Shown here: positions 45,157 through 53,796 of the stretch, in pieces
How positions within the stretch are numbered: the stretch's first letter is position 1
Layout: each line of letters opens with the position of its first letter
Notes under the pieces: model-generated
Seen by the model: the letters and a program-made list of their open reading frames with translations, nothing else
What the model was told of the DNA's origin: nothing
The model's database searches: none
Assembly: GCF_001187915.1 (NCBI RefSeq)
Contig: NZ_LGIU01000042.1
Location: forward strand, 1-64,000
DNA: 64,000 nucleotides
DNA from: Arthrobacter sp. RIT-PI-e
Lineage (GTDB): Bacteria > Actinomycetota > Actinomycetes > Actinomycetales > Micrococcaceae
Direction: 5' to 3'
Position numbers and translations under genes: made by a program

Positions 45157-47766
45157 ATGGCTCAATCCACACGGCTCGTTGCCGCTGGTTCAACCGCTGC
45201 CCTCGTCGCCGGCGGTCTTCTGTTCACTGCCGCGCCGGCTTCGGCCGCTCCCAACTCCGCCGACTGCCTGGCCGCCCAGAGCCTGTTCCGGGCGGCGCTC
45301 GATACTGCTGCAGCGGACGAGAGTCTCTCGGCCGAGCTGGGCGAGGCCCTCGAGGCCGTTCTCGTGGCCCTCGCCGAGCGCGACGCCCTCGTGGCCGCCG
45401 TCCCGGCGGACACCGCCGCTGCGCAGGAGGTCCTGGACGCCGCCCTCATCGTCCTCGCCGACGCTCAGGCTGACGTCGATGCCGCACAGGCGGCCCTCGA
45501 CGCCGCAGAGTTGATCCAGGCTCCCCTGGATCAGGCGGTCGTCGACGCTCAGGCGGACCTCGACGCCGCGCTGCAGGCCCTCGCCGACGCGCAGGCCGCA
45601 GTCGATGCCGCGGAGCAGGACCTGGCCGACGCCGAGGCGCTGCTGGCCCAGCTCCAGGAGGACGTCGACGCCGCACAGGACGCCGTGGACACCGCGATCG
45701 ACGTGCTCGCCGGCCTGAACGACGACGTCCTCGAGGCGGAGGGCCTGCTCGACGACGCCGAAGGAGCGCAGGAGGGCCTAGATGCCGCCGTGGACGCCGC
45801 CCAGGAGGACGTCGACGAGGCGGAAGAGGCGCAGGAGGCCCTCGACGGGGCTGCCGCAGATGCAGCAGCGAACCTCGCCGACGCCGTCGAAGTGCAGGCC
45901 GGGCTCGAGGCCGATCTGGCAATTGCTCAGAGAAACCTCGCCGGCGCGGTCGAGGTCCGGGGCGGGCTCGTGGCCGCCGTCGAGGCCGCACAGACGGCCC
46001 TCGATGACGCGGTGGCTGCCGGACCTGGGCTGGCCGCCGCCGTCGTCGACGCACAGGCGAACCTGGACGCCGCTGTCGGCGCCGAGGCCGGCCTCATCGC
46101 CGCCGTCGACGCTGCCCAGGCGGAGGTCGATGCCATCGAGGCTGCACTGCCCGGGCTGGCGGACGAAGCCGCCGACCTTGCTGTCGATCTCGATCTGGCC
46201 CTGGCTGATGTGGCGGCCCTGGAAATCGCCGCGAACGCGGCACTCGGAGCGTTCAACGAGGGCAGCGGCATTCTGGCCGGCCTTCAAACCACCCTTGACA
46301 CCGCAACAGCTGCTCTCGTCACCGCCGTCGCCTCTGGCGACCTCACGGCGATCCTCAACGCACAGGCAGCTGTTACTTCGGCTACCGATGCTCTGCTCGC
46401 AGCCCAGGCGACCATCAACCTCGGTCAGCTGCAGATCAACCTGAACCTGGCTGTTGCGAACCTTGACAGCGCAGAAGCGGACGCAGAACTCCTCAGGGTC
46501 GCCCTGGGTGTGGCGGTCGGCAACGTCCAGGAGGCGCAGGAAGGCCTTGGAGCGGCACAGATCGCGCTGGCGGAGGCACAGGCCGCGCTGAGTGCCAATG
46601 CGCAGGCCCAGATCGATCTGGCCATCCTCGTCACCGTGGCCGAGGCCGCGGTGACCGCCAACGCCGATGCCATCCCCGGCCTCGAGGACATCCGGGACGA
46701 AGCCGTGGGCGCCGCGGCAGACAACGCTGCAGCCATCGTCGAGCTCGAGGGCCTCCTGGAAGTGGCCGAGGATGACCGGGATGCCGGTCTGGCGATCGTC
46801 GCCGGGCTGCAGGCCACCTTCGACGCCGCCGCAGCCGACGCCGCCGAGGGCCAGGAAACCCTCGACGGTCTGCGGATCGTCCTCGCCGAGGCCACGGCAG
46901 ATGCTGCCGCCAACGCCGCGCTGATCGTCAGCCTCGGTGAAGCACTCGAGGAGATCACCGAGCTTCGTGACGCGGCCGCCGATGCGCTCGAGGCCCTGGA
47001 GATCGAGCTCGACGACGCCGAGCGCCTTCAGGCCGAGGCCGTGGCCGCGATCGACCTGGTCGCACTCCAGGATGCGATCGACGACGCCCTGGAGGCGCAG
47101 GCGGAGGTCGTGGCCGAGATCGACCTGGACGCCCTCGAGGCAGCTCTCGAGGCCGCCGTCGCGGTGGCAGCAGAGGGCCAGATCGAGGTCGACGCCGCGC
47201 AGGCGGATCTCGATGCCGCACTGGTGCTGCTGGCCGACGCCGAGGACGGCGTCGCCGAGGCTCGGGCGGGAGTGATCGCGGCTGCGAACCTCGAAGCCAT
47301 CATCGCCGCGAACGTCCGCCTCGAACTGGCCGTGGCCGCCGCGAACGAGCTCCGTGTGGACGCGGACGCGTTCACCGTGGACTACGCGGCGATCGAGGAC
47401 CTCTTCGACGCCGCGATCGTGGCCTGCTCCGGCGGGCCGACCATCGACATCGACTTCGACATCGATGGTGACGGGAATGTCGGCATCATCGTCGGCGGGA
47501 CCGGCACGGGCGGCGGCACGGGCGGCGGCACCGGCGGCGGCGTCGTCGTTCCCGGCGCCATCCCGGGCGTCGGCGGCACCGGCACCGGCACCGGGAAGGG
47601 CTCCGTACCCGCCGGTAGCAACCGCGGGATGAACGTCCAGACCGGTACCGGCGCGGAGGGCGCCTCGGAGAGCAGCCTGCCCCTGGGCGGCATGCTCGTG
47701 GCCGGGTTCGGTCTGCTCGCAGCAGCCGGCCTCTGGGCTCGACGCTCGCTGAAGATCGAGGACTGA
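45157..47766 (+). CDS. Large Ala-rich coiled-coil secreted protein with C-terminal membrane anchor
   Basis: ATG 45157 begins a signal peptide (cleavage near ASAAP, residue 30). About 750 residues of Ala/Asp/Glu/Leu-rich predicted coiled coil follow, including six tandem 21-residue repeats (residues 204-329, DNA 45766-46143). Then come an acidic DIDFDIDGDGNVG segment, a Gly/Thr linker, RGMNVQTG, SLPLGG, one hydrophobic helix and a short basic end. No canonical LPxTG/LAxTG is present; NVQTG is the only candidate sorting motif. The next gene is a sortase, so it is a likely substrate. It probably forms a rod-like surface stalk. Confidence 0.8.
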   Translation: MAQSTRLVAAGSTAALVAGGLLFTAAPASAAPNSADCLAAQSLFRAALDTAAADESLSAELGEALEAVLVALAERDALVAAVPADTAAAQEVLDAALIVLADAQADVDAAQAALDAAELIQAPLDQAVVDAQADLDAALQALADAQAAVDAAEQDLADAEALLAQLQEDVDAAQDAVDTAIDVLAGLNDDVLEAEGLLDDAEGAQEGLDAAVDAAQEDVDEAEEAQEALDGAAADAAANLADAVEVQAGLEADLAIAQRNLAGAVEVRGGLVAAVEAAQTALDDAVAAGPGLAAAVVDAQANLDAAVGAEAGLIAAVDAAQAEVDAIEAALPGLADEAADLAVDLDLALADVAALEIAANAALGAFNEGSGILAGLQTTLDTATAALVTAVASGDLTAILNAQAAVTSATDALLAAQATINLGQLQINLNLAVANLDSAEADAELLRVALGVAVGNVQEAQEGLGAAQIALAEAQAALSANAQAQIDLAILVTVAEAAVTANADAIPGLEDIRDEAVGAAADNAAAIVELEGLLEVAEDDRDAGLAIVAGLQATFDAAAADAAEGQETLDGLRIVLAEATADAAANAALIVSLGEALEEITELRDAAADALEALEIELDDAERLQAEAVAAIDLVALQDAIDDALEAQAEVVAEIDLDALEAALEAAVAVAAEGQIEVDAAQADLDAALVLLADAEDGVAEARAGVIAAANLEAIIAANVRLELAVAAANELRVDADAFTVDYAAIEDLFDAAIVACSGGPTIDIDFDIDGDGNVGIIVGGTGTGGGTGGGTGGGVVVPGAIPGVGGTGTGTGKGSVPAGSNRGMNVQTGTGAEGASESSLPLGGMLVAGFGLLAAAGLWARRSLKIED
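45766..46143 (+). repeat. Six 63-base in-frame repeats coding 21-residue coiled-coil units
   Basis: The translated units begin AQEGLDAAV, AQEALDGAA, VQAGLEADL, VRGGLVAAV, AGPGLAAAV and AEAGLIAAV, each exactly 21 residues (three heptads). The DNA copies have diverged at third positions, so the array is not recent. Confidence 0.8.
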
Positions 47767-47812
47767 CACCAGCTGTGCCCGTCCCTCGAGGGCACCTGAT
47801 GGCATGAAGCAA

Positions 47813-47853
47813 CCGGCCCCGTCCCGCAGTCCCCAGCTGCAGGGCGGGGCCGG
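47813..47853. terminator. GC-rich hairpin between surface protein and sortase genes
   Basis: CCGGCCCC (47813-47820) pairs with GGGGCCGG (47846-47853), with further interrupted pairing inside (CCCGCAG with CTGCAGGG). A smaller hairpin GTGCCC/GGGCAC lies just before it. It should separate or attenuate transcription into the sortase gene. Confidence 0.7.
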
Positions 47854-47891
47854 CTCGTTCCCACCCCTCCACCTCCCAGGACACCATCGGC

Positions 47892-48737
47892 ATGAACGAG
47901 CGATCCCAGCCCGAGAACACACCACGATCCGCTGACCCGGTGCCTGCGCCGGCGTCGCACCGGATGACCCGCCGATCGCGGTGGCGGACCCTGCCCCTTG
48001 GCGCAGCGGCAGGACTCACCGTGACCCTCACGCTCGCCCTGCCGGGCCCGCCCACCCCGTCACCGGCCGTCGGCGGTGCTGCGCCGGCGGTCAGCGAGGC
48101 GCCGGCCGTATCAGCCCCGCCGAGCTCGCCGCCCACCGCCGACGCCCGACCACCCATCGCCGTCGACACCCAACCGCCCGCCGCTGCCGCCACCGTGCCT
48201 GCGCCGTCGTCCTCGCCCACGCCCACATCCCCACCGACCCTGGATCCGGCACCTCCCGCCGTCGCTCCGGAGACTGCGGACGAGGCACCGGCCTCACAAC
48301 CGGTGGGGATCGAGTTCCCCGCCGCCGCCATCGACATGGCCGTACTACCCCTGACACCGAGCGACGCCGATCTAGCGTCCCAGCAGCTGGTGCCCCCGCT
48401 GACCCTCGAGGCCTACTGGCTCTCCCCCTACGGGGCGCCGGGAGCGGGGTCGGCGAACACCACCTACATCGTGGGCCACAGCTGGGAGGGCCAGGACGCC
48501 CCGTTCAACCGGCTGAGCGACGAGACCCTCGTGGACGAGGAGTTCACGATCACCACGCACACCGGAGAGGTGACCTACTTGGTCGATTCGGTGACCACCC
48601 ACGACAAGGACACGCTCAAGGACAGTGACGTGTGGAGCATCGTCCCGAACCGGGTGGTGCTCATCAGCTGCTACACGGAGAACCCGTGGGGGAAGAACGT
48701 CGTGGTCACGGCGACACCCGCTCCGCAGCAGCCGTGA
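47892..48737 (+). CDS. Sortase (class E/F-like) with Lys at the usual catalytic Arg position
   Basis: The 281-residue protein has a short N-terminus, one membrane helix (about 33-51), a long Pro/Ala/Ser linker (50-135) and a compact sortase domain. His196 (TYIVGHSWEG) and Cys260 (VVLISCYTENPWG) are in place. The residue expected to be Arg downstream of the Cys is Lys268 (WGKNVVVTA), and no other Arg follows. It lies directly downstream of the coiled-coil protein. Its 3' end overlaps the convergent LADTG protein gene by 32 bases. Confidence 0.8.
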   Translation: MNERSQPENTPRSADPVPAPASHRMTRRSRWRTLPLGAAAGLTVTLTLALPGPPTPSPAVGGAAPAVSEAPAVSAPPSSPPTADARPPIAVDTQPPAAAATVPAPSSSPTPTSPPTLDPAPPAVAPETADEAPASQPVGIEFPAAAIDMAVLPLTPSDADLASQQLVPPLTLEAYWLSPYGAPGAGSANTTYIVGHSWEGQDAPFNRLSDETLVDEEFTITTHTGEVTYLVDSVTTHDKDTLKDSDVWSIVPNRVVLISCYTENPWGKNVVVTATPAPQQP

Positions 48738-49422
48738 CCGCGGACTCCTTCCTCCGCCGGGCGGCCGCCGAGACCCCCAACCCGACGACGACGGCGCCCA
48801 GGGCGAGGAGCACCTGCATCAGCAGGGCGGCACCCGTGTCCGCGAGTGAACCCGGGCCCTGCCGGAACGGCCGGCTCCCGCCCGGTCCGGCGGCTTCGTC
48901 CGTCGTGCCCGTCGCGGCCGCCGTGACCACGATGTGCGCGCGTTCCGAAGGCGGACCGAGGCGGGCCCCGGCAGCGAGGGTCACGTCGACGCGGACATAG
49001 ACGGCTCCGCCCACGTGCAGGGTGGGGTGGAGGACGGTGGTGGAGGTGCCGCTCACCGAGCTCAGGGGGACCGCGGGGACCACCGGTGTGCTGCTTCCGG
49101 TGCAGCCGGCGTCCTCGAAGGGTACGGAGCAGGCGGTGGCCGACACGTCGAGGTGCTGCTCGAGGCCCCTGTCGCTCAGTGCGTGGCCGTCGAGTCTCAC
49201 GGTGAGGGTGTCGAGGTGGTCCTGGTCGACGTCAATCCGGAGGTCCCAGGAGGAGACCTTCCCGGGTACCAGGAACACCACGTCCTCGCTGTGGTCGAGT
49301 TGCAGCAACCTGGGGGCGCTCGGCATCGCCTGCTCTCCCTCGAGCGCGGCGACACCCAGCGGTGAGCAGAGCAGCACCGCCAGGGCCGCGCCGGCGCCGT
49401 AGCGGACCCTACGGGTGCTCAT
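48706..49422 (-). CDS. Secreted LADTG-anchored protein of the SipW operon
   Basis: The 238-residue protein has a signal peptide (to about residue 26), a beta-rich extracellular region with two Cys (TACSVPFEDAGC) and a C-terminal SLADTG, hydrophobic helix and RRRK tail, the LAxTG class E sorting signal. It overlaps the SipW peptidase gene by ATGA, so it is made together with the SipW substrates. It may anchor or cap the exported fibre subunits on the wall (inference). No known domain was recognised in the body. Confidence 0.78.
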   Translation of the reverse strand: MSTRRVRYGAGAALAVLLCSPLGVAALEGEQAMPSAPRLLQLDHSEDVVFLVPGKVSSWDLRIDVDQDHLDTLTVRLDGHALSDRGLEQHLDVSATACSVPFEDAGCTGSSTPVVPAVPLSSVSGTSTTVLHPTLHVGGAVYVRVDVTLAAGARLGPPSERAHIVVTAAATGTTDEAAGPGGSRPFRQGPGSLADTGAALLMQVLLALGAVVVGLGVSAAARRRKESAVTAAAERVSP

Positions 49423-50033
49423 GCATCAGCTCGGGCACCATGAGGGCTGTCCTCGGAGGGCGCATTCTCCTCCCGGCGGCGTCCGCGGCGCGAGGTGTGC
49501 CGTGAGGGATTGCGCCGCTGCGCCGTGGGCCAGCTGCTCCAGGTGACCAGGCCGGCCACCAGCACGGTGATGGCGGCCATGACCGGTGGATCGGAGATCC
49601 GGACGATCACGTGGGCGAGGTCCGGCACGGACCCGAGGACCCGCCGCACGGTGTCCACCGTGTACGGAGCGGGATCCTCCTGGAGGTTGGCGTCACCCTT
49701 CATGGTGATGATCCGGGTGGCACCACCGGCGTCCGTCACATCGGTGACGCGGTGCGTCACGGGAAGAGCGTCGGGGCGGTCGACGGTGATGACGTCCCCG
49801 GGAACGATGTCCGCTGCAGGGATCTGCTGGACCAGGGCCACCGAACCCGCGGGGATGGTGGGCGACATGGACCCGGTCTTGAACATGATGAGCGTGATGT
49901 CGAAGACCAGGGCGAGGACCACGAGCACGATGCACAGGCCACCGCCCACGGCAGCCAGGTCGAGCAGTGCGTCCCCCACCAGCCGCACGGGCCCCCGCTC
50001 GCCGCGCCGGGTACGGCTCGCGGCCGGTGTCAT
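49419..50033 (-). CDS. sipW: SipW-type signal peptidase I
   Basis: The 204-residue membrane protein has two helices and the S26 motif FKTGSMSPTIPAGS (Ser55). The second catalytic position is His94 (PVTHRV) instead of Lys, the mark of SipW/ER-type peptidases. The start ATG 50033 overlaps the stop of the upstream substrate gene (ATGA). Such enzymes process TasA/CalY-type proteins with the special SipW signal, and two such genes lie immediately upstream. The symbol is by similarity to Bacillus. Confidence 0.88.
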   Translation of the reverse strand: MTPAASRTRRGERGPVRLVGDALLDLAAVGGGLCIVLVVLALVFDITLIMFKTGSMSPTIPAGSVALVQQIPAADIVPGDVITVDRPDALPVTHRVTDVTDAGGATRIITMKGDANLQEDPAPYTVDTVRRVLGSVPDLAHVIVRISDPPVMAAITVLVAGLVTWSSWPTAQRRNPSRHTSRRGRRREENAPSEDSPHGARADA

Positions 50034-50695
50034 GGGGTGGACACCGCGGAGAAGAGCCACACCGCGGTGGCCGACCTACCCTGCAACCCGTTGTTCGCCC
50101 TCGCGCTCTCGGGCAGGGTCACCTCGAAGCAGAACCGCACACCGGCACCCGGTGCCGTGGGGGTCGCCGCCGGCAGGACGGTGCTCCCTCCAGCCGCCTG
50201 ACCAGTGGTCAGGGGCTGGGACGCGCTCGCGGACCCCACTACGAAGGCTGCCCCCGGAGCGAACGCAGTCGCGTTGCACACGTCCGAACGCACCACCCGG
50301 TACACCAGCGCCGCACTCAGCAGCGGCGCCGTCGTCGTCGAATCGGTGACGGCAGCCCCACCGAGTGTCACCGCGCCGGCCATCGATGTTGCGCGGGTAC
50401 GCAGCGCGATCGGTGCGTACACCGTTCTCCCCGGGTACATGCCCCCGGCGTCGAAGGCCAGGGTGGCACCCGGTGCGGTCTCGTTGACCGTCCAGGCACC
50501 GGTGGCCGAGAAAGGGTTCGAGACGTTGGACTCGATGGTGAAGGTACTGGCGCTGAAGGAGCCGCTGGCGTACTCCGTGTCCGTCCACGAGGCCAGGGTG
50601 AGCGACCCGCCGATGCCGAGCACCAGGGCACCGGCGAGAACTGCCCGCACACGGGAGAATCGTCTTCCCGGGGAGCGGGACCTGCGAGCGCCCAC
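50030..50695 (-). CDS. SipW-dependent (alternate signal peptide) secreted protein
   Basis: The N-terminus has RAVLAGALVLGIGGSLTLASW followed by TDTEYASGSF, the SipW-type signal with the W-x-D-x-E mark. The mature part is a beta-rich domain with a Cys pair. GTG 50695 starts just after the upstream gene's stop; a GTG at 50728 would overlap it by 31 bases, and neither has a clear ribosome site. It is a paralogue of the upstream gene and resembles TasA/CalY-class fibre proteins in its signal only; fibre formation is inference. Confidence 0.82.
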   Translation of the reverse strand: MGARRSRSPGRRFSRVRAVLAGALVLGIGGSLTLASWTDTEYASGSFSASTFTIESNVSNPFSATGAWTVNETAPGATLAFDAGGMYPGRTVYAPIALRTRATSMAGAVTLGGAAVTDSTTTAPLLSAALVYRVVRSDVCNATAFAPGAAFVVGSASASQPLTTGQAAGGSTVLPAATPTAPGAGVRFCFEVTLPESARANNGLQGRSATAVWLFSAVSTP

Positions 50696-50697
50696 GG

Positions 50698-51333
50698 TCA
50701 GGACAGCGACTCGGCTGCGAACTCCCACGTAGCGGTACCGGCTGCGCCCTGGGTGATGTCACCGGCTGTGACCACGAAGCACAGGTACACCGGCGCGAAG
50801 GTGGTGACGGCGTTGGGCCCGGTTCCCGTGGTGGTGGGCTGAGCCAGGTTGAACGATACTTCGCCGAGCTCGGCGCCGAGTGATGTGCCTGCCGCCACGA
50901 GGGCCAGGCCCGTACCCGTGGTCGTGTCGTCACACCCGAAGGTCGTGGTCTGCAGCAGCTCGTAGGTGACGTCCGTCAGATCGCCGTCAACCTCTGTGGC
51001 CGAGACGACGACGTTCGCCCCGTACGTCGTGTCCTCGTCGAGCCTCACGGCGAAGGGGGCGTAGACGACGTCCTCCGGGGCCAGGTTGTCCGGATTGACC
51101 TCGAACCCCAGGGTTGCAGCACCGTCAGGGGTCTCGTGCTCGCTGAAGACGGTTCCGTCGGCACTTCCCTCGAGGTTGAACTGGCCGGCAGCGAAGTTGC
51201 CGATGGCGAACTCGGAATCGTTCCAGGCGGCGAGGGTGACGGCCGCACCCACTCCGAGGACCAGTCCTCCCGCGAGAACCGCCCGGACTCGGCGCCGCTT
51301 CAACTGGACGTTCTCGGGCATGGTCTGGGGCAT
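50698..51333 (-). CDS. SipW-dependent (alternate signal peptide) secreted protein
   Basis: The 211-residue product begins with a basic segment and AVLAGGLVLGVGAAVTLAAW, NDSEFAIGNF, an ideal SipW-type signal. The mature domain (about 165 residues, beta-rich, with FGCDD and YLCFVV cysteines) matches the layout of its downstream paralogue. It is the first gene of the operon: substrate, substrate, SipW, LADTG protein. It is probably the major subunit of a secreted surface polymer; there is no direct proof in the sequence. Confidence 0.85.
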   Translation of the reverse strand: MPQTMPENVQLKRRRVRAVLAGGLVLGVGAAVTLAAWNDSEFAIGNFAAGQFNLEGSADGTVFSEHETPDGAATLGFEVNPDNLAPEDVVYAPFAVRLDEDTTYGANVVVSATEVDGDLTDVTYELLQTTTFGCDDTTTGTGLALVAAGTSLGAELGEVSFNLAQPTTTGTGPNAVTTFAPVYLCFVVTAGDITQGAAGTATWEFAAESLS

Positions 51334-51565
51334 GGTGGTATTCCTTCGGCTCGAACATTTCCGGCTGAGACTGACCGGCGCGATGAATGTTATTCGAGCG
51401 ATCCGCTGAAGGCTCTGATCAATGGTCTAGATCTGGATACCCGATCGAACATACGTATTTACCCTGCGGGACAAACAATGGAATTCGCGAACTATTCTTC
51501 CTTGCCCGGGGGTGTCTCCTCCCGGAGGGACCGTACTATTCAAGGGCAAGCGATGGGAAAGGTTC

Positions 51566-52282
51566 ATGGTCACGTTCCGCGAAGCGCACCGGGAGGAAGC
51601 TGCCGCTGATGAGGTGTACGGCGACGATCTCGCTGAGCCCCGGAGGGGAGGAGGGCGATCGGTGCTGACCGCCCACGCCGACGCGATGTCCTCCGACCGG
51701 GAGGGCGGACGTGCCGCCGTCGGCTCCCTCGGGCGTCGCCGGGCGAAAGGCCTCCTGCTCCACAGCAGGGCCGGCCTGGCACTGCTCTTCGCCGTGTCGC
51801 TCCTGCTCCCCACCCAGAGCTCACCCGTGATCGGGTCCACGGAGGCGGCCTGGCAGCGGGATCACGTGAGTACGGGAGCGTTCGGTGCGGTGACGATCCC
51901 GGCTCCCCGGTTGACGGCCCCGTGCCGGTTCCTTCCCGGTGTCCTGACGGTCATCGGACCGCGCATCGAGATCTACTGGGCGCCTCCGCCCACCTACGGT
52001 GACGACAAGGCTCAGGTATGGGCCTCCACAGCGGGCCTGGGAACAGCACTTGCACCTCTGACAGGTTTCAACCTTCGCCAGAACACCGCGTTCGACGCCA
52101 GGGCCGGCCACTACGTCACGACCGTCCCGACGAATCTGCTGGGCGGGCTCCTCGGACTCGGGACCGAGATCGAGCTGTCCATCGTCATCGCCGAGCACGG
52201 CTGGACCTCCACTCCCGCCTCGACCGCCACCAACGCCGGCCTCGTTCTCGGACTGGGAGCCACCTGCCGCAATCTGAGTTGA
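51566..52282 (+). CDS. Secreted protein with SipW-like signal, divergent from the SipW operon
   Basis: The ATG at 51566 has GGGAAAGG upstream and gives 238 residues. A long charged N-terminus (about 55 residues) precedes a hydrophobic helix and STEAAWQRDHVSTGAF, which keeps the W-x-D...G-x-F pattern of SipW signals. The rest is a single beta-rich region ending GLGATCRNLS. The position beside the SipW operon suggests a third substrate or fibre-nucleating protein (inference). No known domain. Confidence 0.65.
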   Translation: MVTFREAHREEAAADEVYGDDLAEPRRGGGRSVLTAHADAMSSDREGGRAAVGSLGRRRAKGLLLHSRAGLALLFAVSLLLPTQSSPVIGSTEAAWQRDHVSTGAFGAVTIPAPRLTAPCRFLPGVLTVIGPRIEIYWAPPPTYGDDKAQVWASTAGLGTALAPLTGFNLRQNTAFDARAGHYVTTVPTNLLGGLLGLGTEIELSIVIAEHGWTSTPASTATNAGLVLGLGATCRNLS

Positions 52283-52378
52283 CCACCGCCCCGCCACCAT
52301 GCGCGCCACTCCTATGCGGCGCTCCCAGGATTCGAGGAGCGATGCTTCACCGCCCCACGAGCTGGTTCGGCGGGTTCC

Positions 52379-53221
52379 TCAGGTCAGGATCTCGAGCTGG
52401 ACGAGGGCAGCGAGCATCCTGAGCTTGTGCTCCTCGGCGTGTGACAGCGACCGCGGCCGGTCATCGACGATGCAGAGAGCACCGATGCGGGATCCGCCGG
52501 GGCCGAGGATCGGATGACCGGCGTAGAAACGGAAGTACGGAGGACCTACGACATGCGGTGAGTCCGAGAATCGCGGATCGCTCTGCGCGTCGGCGACGAT
52601 GAAGGTCCGGTTGTCCTGCACGGTTTCCTCGCAGAAGGACCCTCGCCGGGGACGATCGCGATTCGGCAGTCCGATGATCGATTTCGAGACGAGCACCTCC
52701 CGGTCCACGAGGGTGACCGCGGCTGCCATGGTTCCGAAGTGGTCACGCGCGATTCTGGGCAACCTGGCGATGCTCTCGGTGAGAGGTGCTTCGAGCAACC
52801 CGGAAGAACGAAGCGAGGAGAGCCGTTCCGATTCCTCGTGCCTCAGCATTGCGGCATGTGTGAGGGGATGGTCAGCCCTTCCCTGGATCACGACGCGATC
52901 CTCGTCAGCCCCTGGTCCATATCCGCAGGCGACGGACGGGTAGGACCCGCTGTAGGGGGCGCGAACCGCTCCTGCTATCAGCTGGGAAGCAGGTAGCAAC
53001 TGGTTCACGGCATAGGAGACGAGGTCTCGCTGCAACGGTGAGATCCTGGCGGCACCGTCCAGATAGGCCGAAACGGTTTCCCTGGTCTCCAGTCCGCCGG
53101 TCCCGGCATAGACACCGTGGATCTTCTCGGTGTTCAACCTGAAACGGCTCACGAGATGCCTCGTGACGCTCTGCTGCGCATCCTCGTAGGACACCCCCAC
53201 CACTCCCCGTCGCTCCCCCAT
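52379..53221 (-). CDS. GAF domain protein (paralogue of 43807-44718)
   Basis: The 280-residue protein has the same two-part layout as the gene at 43807: an N-terminal region with LDGAARISPLQRDLVSYAVNQLL, a linker, and a GAF domain (LSSLRSSGLLEAP, AAVTLVDREVLVSKS, GSFCEETVQDNRTFIVAD, FYAGHPILGPGGSRIGALCIVD). There is no output domain. An ANTAR protein and a response regulator are encoded just upstream on the same strand and could be partners (inference). Confidence 0.8.
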   Translation of the reverse strand: MGERRGVVGVSYEDAQQSVTRHLVSRFRLNTEKIHGVYAGTGGLETRETVSAYLDGAARISPLQRDLVSYAVNQLLPASQLIAGAVRAPYSGSYPSVACGYGPGADEDRVVIQGRADHPLTHAAMLRHEESERLSSLRSSGLLEAPLTESIARLPRIARDHFGTMAAAVTLVDREVLVSKSIIGLPNRDRPRRGSFCEETVQDNRTFIVADAQSDPRFSDSPHVVGPPYFRFYAGHPILGPGGSRIGALCIVDDRPRSLSHAEEHKLRMLAALVQLEILT

Positions 53222-53331
53222 CGATCATGGTCGGCTCAAAAATAATGGATGAGACGAGCGCTGTCCATCACATGATGCTTCCCCGCGTCCGCAGGCATGG
53301 ACCGGATCCCGATGTCACCGGTGAGCCTTGG

Positions 53332-53604
53332 TCACTTCTCGGTGTTCACTTCTCCGGAGGTGGACACCAACCCGCGCGCGAGTTCGAGAACGGTGACGTT
53401 GAACGTCTGGGCGGTGCGCTGCAGATTCGCCAATCCGCTCGCGCGGTCCAGATCGTGCTTGCCCATCACGATCCCGACGGCGGTATCCAGGAGGGAGCGA
53501 GCCTCGAGCGCCACGTCGAATGCCTTGTCGGACGCCGTGTGCCTGAAGTCGGATGCACCGACAAGATCGGTGTACGGAGAAAGAGCGGCGTGGGTGTGGG
53601 GCAT
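53332..53604 (-). CDS. Small ANTAR-type RNA-binding regulator
   Basis: The 90-residue protein's C-terminal 60 residues fit the ANTAR three-helix domain: LLDTAVGIVMGKHDLDRASGLANLQR, AQTFNVTVLELARGLV. ANTAR domains bind paired stem-loops in mRNA leaders and antiterminate. ATG 53604 is preferred for the GAGG upstream; a start at 53673 is possible. No sensor domain is fused, so one of the GAF proteins nearby could serve as sensor (inference). Confidence 0.7.
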   Translation of the reverse strand: MPHTHAALSPYTDLVGASDFRHTASDKAFDVALEARSLLDTAVGIVMGKHDLDRASGLANLQRTAQTFNVTVLELARGLVSTSGEVNTEK

Positions 53605-53796
53605 GGTGACCACCTCGTATCTCGTAGTGACGTCCGACGTGCGGCAGAGGGTGAACCGTAGCTGCTTCCACATCGATCCTTCGACTGCGTAACGCCTGCC
53701 GAAAGCTTAGGCGAACCGTGGACCGGGCACAAAGGGAGTTCGCTGAACCTCCGGCGAAAATTGATCGCTCGTACGTGCTGGTACGAATGTGGGGCT

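Noticed and set aside
45778-47925. A 715-residue minus-strand open frame opposite the coiled-coil gene
   Set aside because: It is the complement of a repetitive Ala-rich gene with a signal peptide and anchor; the plus-strand reading is clearly the coding one.
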